Assembly: GCA_036940085.1 (NCBI GenBank)
Contig: JALLBK010000912.1
Location: 1 to 16,591, forward strand
Length of the DNA: 16,591 nucleotides
Direction: 5' to 3'
Source: Discostella pseudostelligera
Taxonomy: Eukaryota; Bacillariophyta; Thalassiosirophyceae; Thalassiosirales; Thalassiosiraceae
The stretch's first letter is position 1; each line of letters starts with the position of its first letter. Of this stretch, positions 9,601 through 16,370 are shown in pieces. The position numbers were made by a program, and so were the translations under genes. The notes beneath the pieces are model-generated. The model was not told the origin of the DNA. It did no database searches and saw nothing but the letters and a program-made list of their open reading frames with translations.

Positions 9601-10615
9601 TGAAGCATATATTGCGGCTGAGAGTGATCAGGAATGGTATTTTGTTGACGAAGAAGACATCGATCGATAGTGTGATGTACCGATGCAGATCTCTGATCTC
9701 GGTTGGTACTGCTATGATGTCGGTGACCACATGTTGTGGTGTCTTCCTCACCGTTTTTCCTTTCAACGCTGCAATATTCTTGCCCCAGATTTTGTTAGCT
9801 ACACCGGCGTCCTTCAGCGTTACCGGGCAGTCTTTTATTTGATTGGCTTGTAGTATCCACTTGAAGTCGTTCTCAGATGGATAGGCGAGGCTCGCGTATA
9901 GGTCTCGAGCCTTCTGTGCACCGGCAACTTCTCGGTTGGTGAAGTGTTGTTTGTTGTCTTCGACCGTGGTTACAAAGGCAAAGTCTTTGTTGCGTGGATC
10001 GTAAAAGTGGAGACCGGATGAATGCATTTTGAATCGCATATTTGGTAGGCCCTTTCCGTCACGGTAGACAATGAATTCCCGATTATTACTATCGTATGTC
10101 ACGTCGTACTTCTTGACAGCATCCTTCAACGAAAGAATATTGGTGATTGCCTTGGTGGAGAACCAAACTGGCGGCTGGTTGTCTCCGATGTCGGCGATCT
10201 TGGTTGCGACCATCGAACCGCCATTGCTCTGAAGAGTGAGGGGTTCATCCGAATCGCGGATGTTCGTCACTAGTCTTTTGTTGCAGAAAAGCGACATTGT
10301 AGATTGGTTGTCGAGGAGAATTACTTGACGAAGGTCAAGTCCATCTAACTTTCCTCTTGATTGTTTGAATAGCATTGATTCTCCTTTGCTCAAGAGCGAT
10401 ACGTGCATGAATTGAAAGTGTGATTGATCGTCGTCTGATGAGTCGCTTTCGTCGTCTTCCAGTTGCGATTTAAGCTGTGCAAATTGTTTGTTGGCCTTGT
10501 TCAGCTTCCGCTCAAAGTCGTTGATCTTTTTGGAGGATGGCATCGCTGCGAGTTGTAGGGTATTCATCTCTCTTGGCAATATATGCTTCGAGCAGGTTGT
10601 TCCTGACGGCATCAT
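6695..10615 (-). CDS. pol: Pol polyprotein (PR-IN-RT-RH) of Ty1/copia element
   Basis: An open frame of 1,306 codons, probably translated as a Gag-Pol fusion after a +1 shift at the gag stop rather than from its own ATG. Order: a coiled-coil/acidic leader (about residues 30-65), then protease with LLDNQST (Asp 102; DNQ where most copia elements have D-S/T-G). The integrase has Asp 319 (LSIDVFF), Asp 376 (TADGEF) and Glu 408 (FVERKIR). The HHCC zinc finger expected before it is not visible. An acidic linker (about 567-690) leads to the reverse transcriptase, with VIDIPNAFIQT (Asp 833) and FHVDD (941-942). RNase H has YVDAS (Asp 1133), STESE (about 1173), QDNKS (Asp 1208) and RTKHI (His 1229). 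All catalytic residues are present and there are no breaks, so the element may be active or recently active. It synthesises cDNA and integrates it in the nucleus. Confidence 0.95.
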   Translation of the reverse strand: MMPSGTTCSKHILPREMNTLQLAAMPSSKKINDFERKLNKANKQFAQLKSQLEDDESDSSDDDQSHFQFMHVSLLSKGESMLFKQSRGKLDGLDLRQVILLDNQSTMSLFCNKRLVTNIRDSDEPLTLQSNGGSMVATKIADIGDNQPPVWFSTKAITNILSLKDAVKKYDVTYDSNNREFIVYRDGKGLPNMRFKMHSSGLHFYDPRNKDFAFVTTVEDNKQHFTNREVAGAQKARDLYASLAYPSENDFKWILQANQIKDCPVTLKDAGVANKIWGKNIAALKGKTVRKTPQHVVTDIIAVPTEIRDLHRYITLSIDVFFVNKIPFLITLSRNICFTTVTHLANRKIETIFKSFHGIFKYYLQRGFQIMTVTADGEFSPMDQFLLDLPGAPRLNLAAANEHEPFVERKIRVIKERVRAVRHSLPFTALPMQMTTHMVFFVVKLLNYFPVKGGVSETYSPKAIMSGEVIQFKQYSLPFGTYCQIHEEDGPRNSLTARTQGAISLGPSKNAQGGQHFYTLNSAKVVVRRSWDVIPMPEAVISRVNTLAADQPHLLTFYDRHKCEIGDVDDAPDYPEPMQNYEMPGVIGDNTQIPGVDMDTDELVEAPTETNQSIMPSSTNDPEPTLIEMPTEAADFEPTMTGDVNYDDANISPPEAPITTSNVKDAKTSIIKEQPARRSTRARKQTKSYEPTMKGKSYDYSAAQIELGNHQFEPQIVEFILTQMTLKSALKAWGNAATVAAEAEMKQLHWRNSFRPVRWNGLTQQQKDMVLESHIFLTQKRTGEIKGRTVAGGNKQRNYIEKEDASSPTVATESVILTSVIDAVENRETAVIDIPNAFIQTVVTDKEKRVIIRLRGMMVDMLVKIAPTVYKDYVSMNKRGEKQLLVECLNALYGTMVASLLYYQKFTTSLSNDGYKMNPYDACVWNKTIRGKQCTICFHVDDCKISHASKQVVDDVIEWLRKDYESVFEDGSGKMKIHRGKTHTYLGMTLDFSTAKQIRISMNEYVKEIVAAWDKAAPRIDDQGFTKVKPKRGRKGRSSAAPDNLFRIDEDATKLSPIQATAFHNIVAKALYLVKRARPDASLAIAFLTTRVREPDVDDWSKLEHLMEYFRSTIDLPLILGADGTGVLNWYVDASFAVHANMRGHTGGGLTMGRGFPIVSSTKQKLNTRSSTESELVGVDDMMPSILWTRYFLKAQGYKVNDNIVFQDNKSTMLLERNGKASSSRRTKHINVRYFFITDRISKGEVRVEWCPTAEMVADFMTKPLQGSTFKRFRDLIMGALPKKEESKILVRDEIAKAHHGKMAHK
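10511..10517 (-). promoter_or_regulatory. Candidate +1 ribosomal frameshift site CTTTGAG
   Basis: The gag frame reads CGA CTT TGA. If the tRNA on CTT slips forward one base to TTT, the next codon is GAG and pol is read (ERKLNKANK). CUU-UGA is the core of the bacterial prfB (RF2) +1 site, and Ty1 also uses a +1 shift at a CUU codon. I see no obvious upstream stimulator. An alternative is independent translation of pol. Confidence 0.55.
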
Positions 10616-11660
10616 GGGTGCTGTTGGATTTGCTATTTTTGATGACGATGTACGCTAGAAGTCTCTCCTTCGAATCATTCCTGATTATTGCTTGGTCATT
10701 TGCGTTGAGAGTTTCATAATCCCCCCATCCACGCGCTTCCGTGCAACAGTCCCAAAGACATTTGAAGTGGTCAAGTTGTACTCCGACAGACTCCGCTACG
10801 TCTACTCTGGTGTTGAATTTTTCGTACCACTGAGCATTCGTCATATTCGGTTGTTGTTTCATCGTTAGAACTGCAAGGAGATGGTCTACCAAGTTGCATG
10901 GTGGGTATTCATCCCCCGTCTGTTTCATTACCACCCGTTCGATTAATGCGTATAACTCAAGGGGTTTTTGTCCTTTATTGACTGACTCCCATTGTCCGTC
11001 GTCATGCATTTTATCCTGTAATCGTTGGGTACATTGGCCGATGATTATGGCAAAAGCCTTTTGTTGGTTGAGGATATGCTTCTGCACCCTCTCTCCATAT
11101 GCCTTCTCCTGTATACGCCATTCCCCCTTTTCCTCGTCGTTGAGTGGAACCTTGATTGGTACTCCCTGCTCATATTCGACTTGTAGTATTTCATTATTAA
11201 CCTCGAATAATTGATCTTCCAGCAGCTCAAGCTCTGCTGGTTCCGGTGGAACAATTGGCATTTGTAGTATGGCGGTCTGAAGCCTTGTTCGCCGTCTTTC
11301 TAATTTTGACAGCGTATTTTGTTGTTGGGACCGGATCATGTTCTCATAATCCGGTTGTCTGGCGGTAGCAGTAGCGGGGTAGATTGGTGGCAGTGCTACA
11401 AGTTCCTTCTTCATCTCCAACTCACTCATTATGTCTCCTCCATACTGACTCCCAACGTATTGGGATATTTTGATTTGCGTTGTACGCATCAAATCCGCAG
11501 ACAATCTCTCACCAAGGTTGAAGATATTACCTTCCAGTTCCTTGTTGAGTCCGGCTCTAATAGTCTTGGTTCTCACACCTCCGCGGCCGCCCCTGCCACT
11601 GGTGTTGTTGTTGTTATTGCCACGGCCCGCGCCGCAGCCTCTAGGAGCTCTCCCAGCCAT
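10512..11660 (-). CDS. gag: Gag structural protein of Ty1/copia element
   Basis: 382 residues, starting 34 nt after the 5' LTR. The first 35 residues are Arg/Gly/Asn-rich (RGCGAGRGN, GRGGRGG), an RGG-like RNA-binding stretch. The middle is helical and charged. The C-terminal half (about 200-350) contains the Gag-like part with MTNAQWYEKFNTRV and CLWDCC. There is no CX2CX4HX4C zinc knuckle, so the RGG-like end may do the RNA binding (inference). The protein should form the virus-like particle that packages the RNA. It overlaps pol by 104 nt, with pol one base downstream in the reading direction. Its stop is in CTT-TGA-G, discussed as a frameshift site. The ATG at 11658-11660 is chosen because it is the first in the transcript and lies in a hairpin loop. 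Confidence 0.88.
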   Translation of the reverse strand: MAGRAPRGCGAGRGNNNNNTSGRGGRGGVRTKTIRAGLNKELEGNIFNLGERLSADLMRTTQIKISQYVGSQYGGDIMSELEMKKELVALPPIYPATATARQPDYENMIRSQQQNTLSKLERRRTRLQTAILQMPIVPPEPAELELLEDQLFEVNNEILQVEYEQGVPIKVPLNDEEKGEWRIQEKAYGERVQKHILNQQKAFAIIIGQCTQRLQDKMHDDGQWESVNKGQKPLELYALIERVVMKQTGDEYPPCNLVDHLLAVLTMKQQPNMTNAQWYEKFNTRVDVAESVGVQLDHFKCLWDCCTEARGWGDYETLNANDQAIIRNDSKERLLAYIVIKNSKSNSTHDAVRNNLLEAYIAKRDEYPTTRSDAILQKDQRL

Positions 11661-11670
11661 CGTGCTGGGA
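11651..11670 (-). promoter_or_regulatory. Hairpin holding the gag start codon in its loop
   Basis: In the element RNA sense, TCCCAGC and GCTGGGA form a perfect 7-bp stem with a 6-nt loop, ACGATG, whose last three bases are the gag ATG. It could influence start selection, dimerisation or packaging. Confidence 0.55.
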
Positions 11671-11679
11671 ATCGTTGTG

Positions 11680-11694
11680 ACTTCTAAAAGATAA
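11680..11694 (-). promoter_or_regulatory. Candidate primer-binding site adjacent to 5' LTR
   Basis: In the RNA sense the 15 nt directly after the LTR are TTATCTTTTAGAAGT. They are the exact complement of LTR-internal ACTTCTAAAAGATAA. The sequence lacks the TGG start of a standard tRNA-3'-end PBS. TTAGAAGTCAC also complements GTGACTTCTAA, a plausible anticodon arm of tRNA-Arg(UCU), so a half-tRNA primer is the alternative. Confidence 0.5.
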
Positions 11695-11859
11695 TGTTGG
11701 GGAACTGCCCTCGCCAGGGGGTTGCCGTAGTAAGCACACCTACTTTAACTCGATATTATTTTGAAGTAATTGATGATTATCTTTTAGAAGTGAGACGGAG
11801 TTCCACACCTACGCTAGCGTACTTCGTACATTCCACGTGGAATATATACTCTCCCAACA
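11695..11859 (-). repeat. 5' LTR with promoter elements
   Basis: In transcription sense it begins TGTTGGGAGAG, then TATATA (11843-11848), overlapped at its end by the palindrome TTCCACGTGGAA (11831-11842), then the palindrome ACGCTAGCGT (11811-11820). If the TATA box works, the RNA would start about 45 nt into the LTR, upstream of the primer-complementary block (LTR nt 69-83). Confidence 0.93.
11831..11848 (-). promoter_or_regulatory. TATA box and G-box palindrome in 5' LTR
   Basis: TATATA abuts TTCCACGTGGAA, a perfect 12-bp palindrome centred on CACGTG (a bZIP/bHLH-type site). This is consistent with an inducible LTR promoter. The 3' LTR copy has lost both the palindrome and the intact TATATA. 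Confidence 0.5.
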
Positions 11860-12716
11860 CCCACATTCTCAATGTCACTGAGGTCTCAGCTGTCATTCTC
11901 ACTGGCAATGGGGGCTCCCCCCATTCTCAATGTCACTGAGTTCTCAGCCCCCATTCTCACTGGCAATGGGGGCTCACTACCCATATTTACTGAGTGCTCA
12001 GCCCCCATTCTCACTGGCAATGGGGGCTCACTACCCATATTTAGTGTCACTGAGTGCTCAGACCACATTCTTACTGGGGATGGGGGCTCACCTCCCATTC
12101 TCAGTGTCACTGAATGCTTGGCCCCCATTCTCACTGGCAATGAGGAATGAGGGCTCACCACCCATTCTAAGTGTCGCTGAGTGCTCAGCCCCAATTCTCA
12201 ATGGTGATGGGGGCTAACTACCCATTCTATTCTCAGTGTCACTGAGTGCTCAGCCCCCATTCTCACTGGCAATGGGGGTGCACTAACCATATTTAGTATC
12301 ACTAAGTGCTTGGCCCCAATTCTCACTGGCAATGGGGGCTCACCACCCATTCTCAATGTCATTGTGTGCTCAGCCCCCATTCGCACTGACAATGGGGGCT
12401 GCTCACCACCCATTCTCAGTGTCACTGAGTGCTCAGCCCCCATTCGGGCTCACGACCAATACTCTGTGTCACCACTGAGTGCTCAGCCCCCATTCTCACT
12501 GGCATTGGGGGCAACTCACCACCCATATTTAGTGTCAATGAGTTCTTGGTTCCCATTCTCACTGACAATGCAGGATCACTACCCATATTAAGTGTCACTG
12601 AGTGCTCAGCTCCCATTCTCACTGGCAATGGAGGCTCACCAACCATTTTCAGTGTTACTGAGTACTCAGCCCCCATTCTCACTGGCAATGGGGGCTCACT
12701 AAGTACCCATATTTGG
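11860..12716. repeat. 60-bp hairpin minisatellite, array 1 (about 14 units)
   Basis: Units of about 60 bp repeat head to tail with about 70-95% similarity by eye. Each contains GCCCCCATT, a loop CTCACTGGC and AATGGGGGC (a 9-10-bp stem), followed by a variable linker and GTGTCACTGAGTGCTCA. Because most units are exactly 20 codons long, open frames persist on both strands, but indels change frame between units and a coding role is unlikely. The array starts at the base after the LTR. Confidence 0.9.
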
Positions 12717-12868
12717 TGTTTTGGCAGCAGAAGACCTTGACCACATAGGTGTTGCAGCAGCAGAAGATTTGGACCACATGGGAATTTCAGCGGAAGACCT
12801 GGACCACCTGGGTGTTTCAGCAGCTACAGACATGGACTCAGGTCTTTTGTCAGAGGACCCAGGCCACC
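12706..12868 (+). repeat. 10-codon repeat tail, copy 1 (possible coding remnant)
   Basis: About five 30-33-bp units translate in one frame as AAEDLDHIGV, AAAEDLDHMGI, SAEDLDHLGV, SAATDMDSGL and LSEDPGHL. The frame is open from about 12703 (TAA at 12700) to 13014. Triplet-phased variation suggests past coding, but the second copy has a stop in the first unit. Confidence 0.6.
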
Positions 12869-12869
12869 T

Positions 12870-13775
12870 CACACAAACAAATCCGCGATCTAGCAAGATT
12901 TGTTTTATCTATGGTTCATACTTATACGTACTAAGTACAAGTTTATTGTATCATTTGAACTGTTTCTTGTTTATGAGAAATGGCCAACATGTAATGGTCA
13001 AAGTAATTCACTAAATTAATGATAGTACACAATTTTGCAATACGAATGTACTTTTGCACCAAGTCCGACGATTTTGTTTATTACTAAACTGAATTTGTTT
13101 ATTAATTAATACGTACAAATTATTGATCAACTAGAATAGCTTACAGTTCAAATCAACTAGTTTGTTTGAAACGATTGACTGATATATGAAAAGCAATCAC
13201 CTAGTTTGTTCAATCTTTATTATGTTCAACCATAGTACTCCTAACACAGAGACTTGGGCTCCAATTTAACTGAATTGAAGCCAGTACCCTACCGGTCGAT
13301 CAACATAACTCATTCAATAAAAGGTATTAACTCAACGTAATTGCAATTCTTACTCCTCAAAAGTCTTTAAAACACATATTTCTAGTTACATTGAGTAAAG
13401 AACAAAATATCGAGTTGGTCATCGCCCCTCACTGCTGTGATACTGCACTTGTGGGGGTCAGAAGTATGCTAATAAAGGTCGGTTGAACATAATTTGAATG
13501 CCAATAGAACGATAATTAAAATAGTAAGAGATTGATCTCTTTGGATCAAAATATTGACCATTCCTCAACAAGTTAGGGTATTATTTTGATGGGGAATGCA
13601 TGAAATGGGGCAGCAGCCACTCTTCTGTCGAGTAATTCACATATCTAATGAAATAATAGCTTATTTGTAACGATTTAATTATTATTTTAATATTGGATTT
13701 GTGATACATTGATTGATGTTGATACATGTCTCTACGACAAGTATTCGCAAAGTTGTACCACTTTGAAAACTACCC
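12870..13775. other. AT-rich region without recognisable genes
   Basis: Dense stops in all frames, runs of AATTAAT and TTTATTA type, and no recognisable RNA or protein gene. It could contain promoter sequence for neighbouring genes, but nothing specific is visible. Confidence 0.6.
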
Positions 13776-13982
13776 TCATTTCAATGCAGAGAGGATGAGG
13801 CGATCCACTATGGTAGTCGGGGGAATAGGATATCTGTTTAATTGACGATGCCTTTCATATTGTACCAGATCATCGAATGCTTTATGAACTACCCTCTCCT
13901 CAAATCTGGTGTCAATCAGCCATTTGGATATCGAGTTATGGCCAAAAGCCGCTGGGTATACTGTCGGTGGAAGCTGCGCCAT
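13776..13982 (-). CDS. Small hypothetical protein (68 aa)
   Basis: From ATG 13980-13982 the frame encodes 68 residues beginning MAQLPPTVYPAAFGHNS and ending LILSALK before TGA. The composition is protein-like (KWLIDTRFEERVVHKAFDDL could form an amphipathic helix) and not low-complexity. I do not recognise a family, signal or membrane segment. The frame extends upstream without a stop to about 14150, and a GTGAGT at about 14063 on this strand could be a donor, so it may be the last exon of something longer. It may equally be a chance ORF. Confidence 0.3.
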   Translation of the reverse strand: MAQLPPTVYPAAFGHNSISKWLIDTRFEERVVHKAFDDLVQYERHRQLNRYPIPPTTIVDRLILSALK

Positions 13983-14150
13983 TGTGAGATGATTTTTGTT
14001 TTGGTTGTGTTGCCGATAAGTGTCGTCGTGGAAGGTACATGAAGAGGGATTAGTAGAACTCACAAGAAATAAGTTTGAGCGATCATTGTAAACTCTGTGG
14101 GCCCGATTGTGATAAGGGGCATTGAGGATATTTAGGGGGGAAGCCCACAA

Positions 14151-14649
14151 TACCGGCTTAATGTATCCACATACATTTGTATGGTATCAAAGTACAAAGA
14201 AATCAGTACTAAAAAGCAATGAATGGGAAAGAAAGATGCCACGAGCTGCCTCAGAGGAATCACTAGATACTATCTAGAGTGCACCAACTGATTACTAAAA
14301 TGAAGAAACCGGTTTGAATTCGAAAAAGTCTGTTGTCACATCATGGTAAGAAAAGTATGGTACTGCAATGAGCACAACAACACCAACACCAACACCAACA
14401 AACAACACAACCATCCAACGTCCAACATTTCATTCAACCAATGCCAACACTCTTCTTGACCATGATTGCCGCTGCGCCCGCCGTAATGACACCTCCTACC
14501 ATCCATTGAGCCATTGGTTTTAGTCACCCCCCAATGTGAGGATCATCATCTCCAACATGCTGGGCTTAGCTGGCACCGTAATCAAGATCCACCGCGCCAT
14601 CACCTGCTGCTGCAATCACAGTATTGTCATCACTGCCCCCACCACCGTC
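14151..14649. other. Non-coding or unassigned region
   Basis: Contains a (CAACAC)n tract at about 14373-14411. Its complement gives a Leu/Val-rich open frame that is probably repeat-driven. No supported gene. Confidence 0.5.
14373..14411. repeat. (CAACAC)n microsatellite
   Basis: Imperfect AACACC/AACAAC repeats. They account for the LVLVLVLL stretch seen on the opposite strand. Confidence 0.75.
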
Positions 14650-14753
14650 ATGAGTTCTTCTCCCCTCACCAATATTTATGAGTTAATTCATCACCATAAC
14701 AAAGAGGAAGATGTGCCTGAGGGACAGGGAGGGCTGATGGGATAGAGGACAAG

Positions 14754-14897
14754 GTAAGTGACAATCAATATTATGTTTCAATTCTTCTGAAAATTAATAT
14801 TAATGTATTGTTCTCATATCCATATCCACCCCTGCCGGGCTCAACTATAATATTATTTCCTTGTTCATCATGAATAATATTCTCTCTATCCCTCTAG
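14754..14897 (+). other. Candidate intron 1 of acidic-protein gene
   Basis: Consensus donor AAG|GTAAGT and a pyrimidine-rich acceptor (TCTATCCCTCTAG). Phase 0 in the frame of the downstream exons. Confidence 0.5.
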
Positions 14898-14927
14898 CAA
14901 AGTAGGTACTATTCAAATAACACACAG

Positions 14928-14969
14928 GTGAGCCGATTGACAATATCATTAAATCTTTATTTTCCTCAG
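14928..14969 (+). other. Candidate intron 2 of acidic-protein gene
   Basis: CAG|GTGAGC donor and TTTTCCTCAG acceptor bracket 42 nt. The exon between the two introns is 30 nt and free of stops in phase. Confidence 0.45.
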
Positions 14970-15412
14970 ACAAGCATGATGACGCAACTGAACAAGCTTT
15001 TGGAGCAGCCCAGGGGGGGTAGATGCATAATTGAAGACGATGATGAGGAGTCAGAAGATGAAGAAGAGGTAGGAGAAATCAGAGAGCGCGGAACCAAGAC
15101 AACTGGTGAGGCTACGAGGATGACAAGGACAATGATACTAATCCTAATTATGGAGGTGACAGCATGTTGGGTGGAGATGTGCACAGTTTGAGGGGAAGAT
15201 TGTTCCACCTTCCTGATGATGACATCAAGGATGGTGACAAGGGCAATGAGGATGGCAAAGGGGAGCGCGGCCAAGAAGGGGGGGAAAGATCCTAGTAATA
15301 ATAAGAAGAAGAAGACAAAAAGAAGCAGGGGACGAAGGACAACATGGCATCGACAGGGGAGCCCTCTTCTAATAGGCAGAGGGTTAGTAGCAGGACAATT
15401 ACAAAGAAGTAG

Positions 15413-15838
15413 ATGGTTCAGGGTGGGTAATTATATGTTATTGACAATGTGGGGATTATATAGTGATACAAATCACTAGTAATAACCAATACATCATTGA
15501 GCAATAATCAACTATTATGCGATAAAGTATGTTTGCTTGAGTAACAATGTTGTCTTTCTATGGATCAAGCATAAACTTTCTATAGAACATATACATTTTT
15601 ACAATGGTAAAAGTCAACAATATCTCTTTGTAATAGTGCACTATCTTGTTTGTAGCCATACATTGTATCTTTTGAACTCGTGTAATGTGTTCACAAACAA
15701 TTTACTCTTACAGCAAACCTTATGAAGTTCTGAGAACCAATTTGTTATTTACAAGAACGAATGAATTCGGCCAGATACCGGTACACGCTGTGTGAGGCAC
15801 CTGAATGTTTCAGCAGGAATCGACTGGCAATTTGGGCT
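15413..15838. other. AT-rich spacer before minisatellite array 2
   Basis: Multiple stops in all frames and no recognisable gene. It ends in a short unique stretch (about 15760-15838) leading into the array. Confidence 0.55.
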
Positions 15839-16370
15839 CACCACCCATTCTCAATATCATTCAGTGCTCAGCCCCCATTCGCACTGGCAATGGGGGCTCA
15901 CCCCCCATTCTCAGTGTCACTAAGTTCTCAGCCCCCATTCTCACTGGCAATGGGGGCTCACAACCAATACTCTGTGTCACTGAGTGCTCAGCCCCCATTT
16001 TCACTTGAAATGGGGGCTCACTACCCATTCTCAGTGTCACTGAGTGATTGGCCCCCATTCGCACTGGCAATGGGGGCTCGCACCACCCATTCTCAATGTC
16101 ACTGAGTGCTCAGCCGCCATTCTTATTGGCAAGGGGGCTCCCCGCCCATTCCCAGTGTCACTGAGTGCTCAGTCCCCATTCTCACTGGCATTGGGGACGG
16201 CTCACCACCCATATTTAGTGTCACTGAGTTCTTCGTTCCCATTTTCACTGGCAATGGGGGATCACTACCCATATTAAGTGTCACTGATTGCTCAGCCCCT
16301 ATTCTCACTGGCAATGGGGGCTCACCAACCATTTTCAGTGTTACTGAGTACTCACACTATGTACCCATAT
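15839..16370. repeat. 60-bp hairpin minisatellite, array 2 (about 9 units)
   Basis: Same unit and hairpin as array 1. The last four to five units match those of array 1 in order and in private variants (CCAATACTCTGTGTC, TGAGTTCTT, CCCATATTAAGTG, CCATTTTCAGTGTTAC), so the arrays descend from one duplicated locus. Confidence 0.9.

Larger units (their letters stand above)
6510..11859 (-). mobile_element. Ty1/copia LTR retrotransposon (diatom CoDi-like), coding-complete
   Basis: A 5,350-bp element transcribed on the minus strand: 5' LTR, 34-nt leader, gag, pol and 3' LTR. Both LTRs are 165 bp with TGTTGGG...CCAACA ends. Pol has the order protease, integrase, reverse transcriptase, RNase H, which defines Ty1/copia. 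Both ORFs are free of breaks. By hand count the LTRs differ at about 14 of 165 positions, and the 5-bp flanks (TCATG on the left, CCCAC on the right) do not match. So there is no target-site duplication and the present boundaries may be rearranged. The right edge runs straight into the 60-bp minisatellite. Confidence 0.93.
14650..15412 (+). pseudogene. Decayed spliced gene for an acidic, lysine-rich protein
   Basis: Two introns are suggested: GTAAGT...CCTCTAG (14754-14897, 144 nt) and GTGAGC...TTTCCTCAG (14928-14969, 42 nt). Removing them keeps one frame open through IEDK, QSRYYSNNTQ and TSMMTQLNKLLEQ into IIEDDDEESEDEEE. A start at ATG 14650 (MSSSPLTNIYELIHHHNKEE) needs one frameshift before the first intron. 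Near 15105 the sensible reading moves to another frame (YEDDKDNDTNPNYGG ... FHLPDDDIKDGDKGNEDG). It meets three stops in a row (TAG TAA TAA, 15293-15301), then continues as EEEDKKKQGTKDNM to a stop at 15410-15412. The charged, low-complexity make-up is typical of nuclear linkers, and no family is recognised. The evidence is splice sites plus frame coherence. The intron-exon model could be wrong. Confidence 0.38.

Noticed and set aside
11860..12716. Possible CRISPR array or repetitive protein gene
   Set aside because: Repeats are contiguous with no unique spacers, and the genome is eukaryotic. Open frames exist on both strands but change between units, which fits a minisatellite with 60-bp periodicity better than a protein.
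14966..15274. Minus-strand open frame with membrane-like segments and a Ser run
   Set aside because: It is the complement of the Asp/Glu-rich stretch (GAT/GAA codons read as ATC/TTC). The plus strand has splice sites and a more coherent frame.
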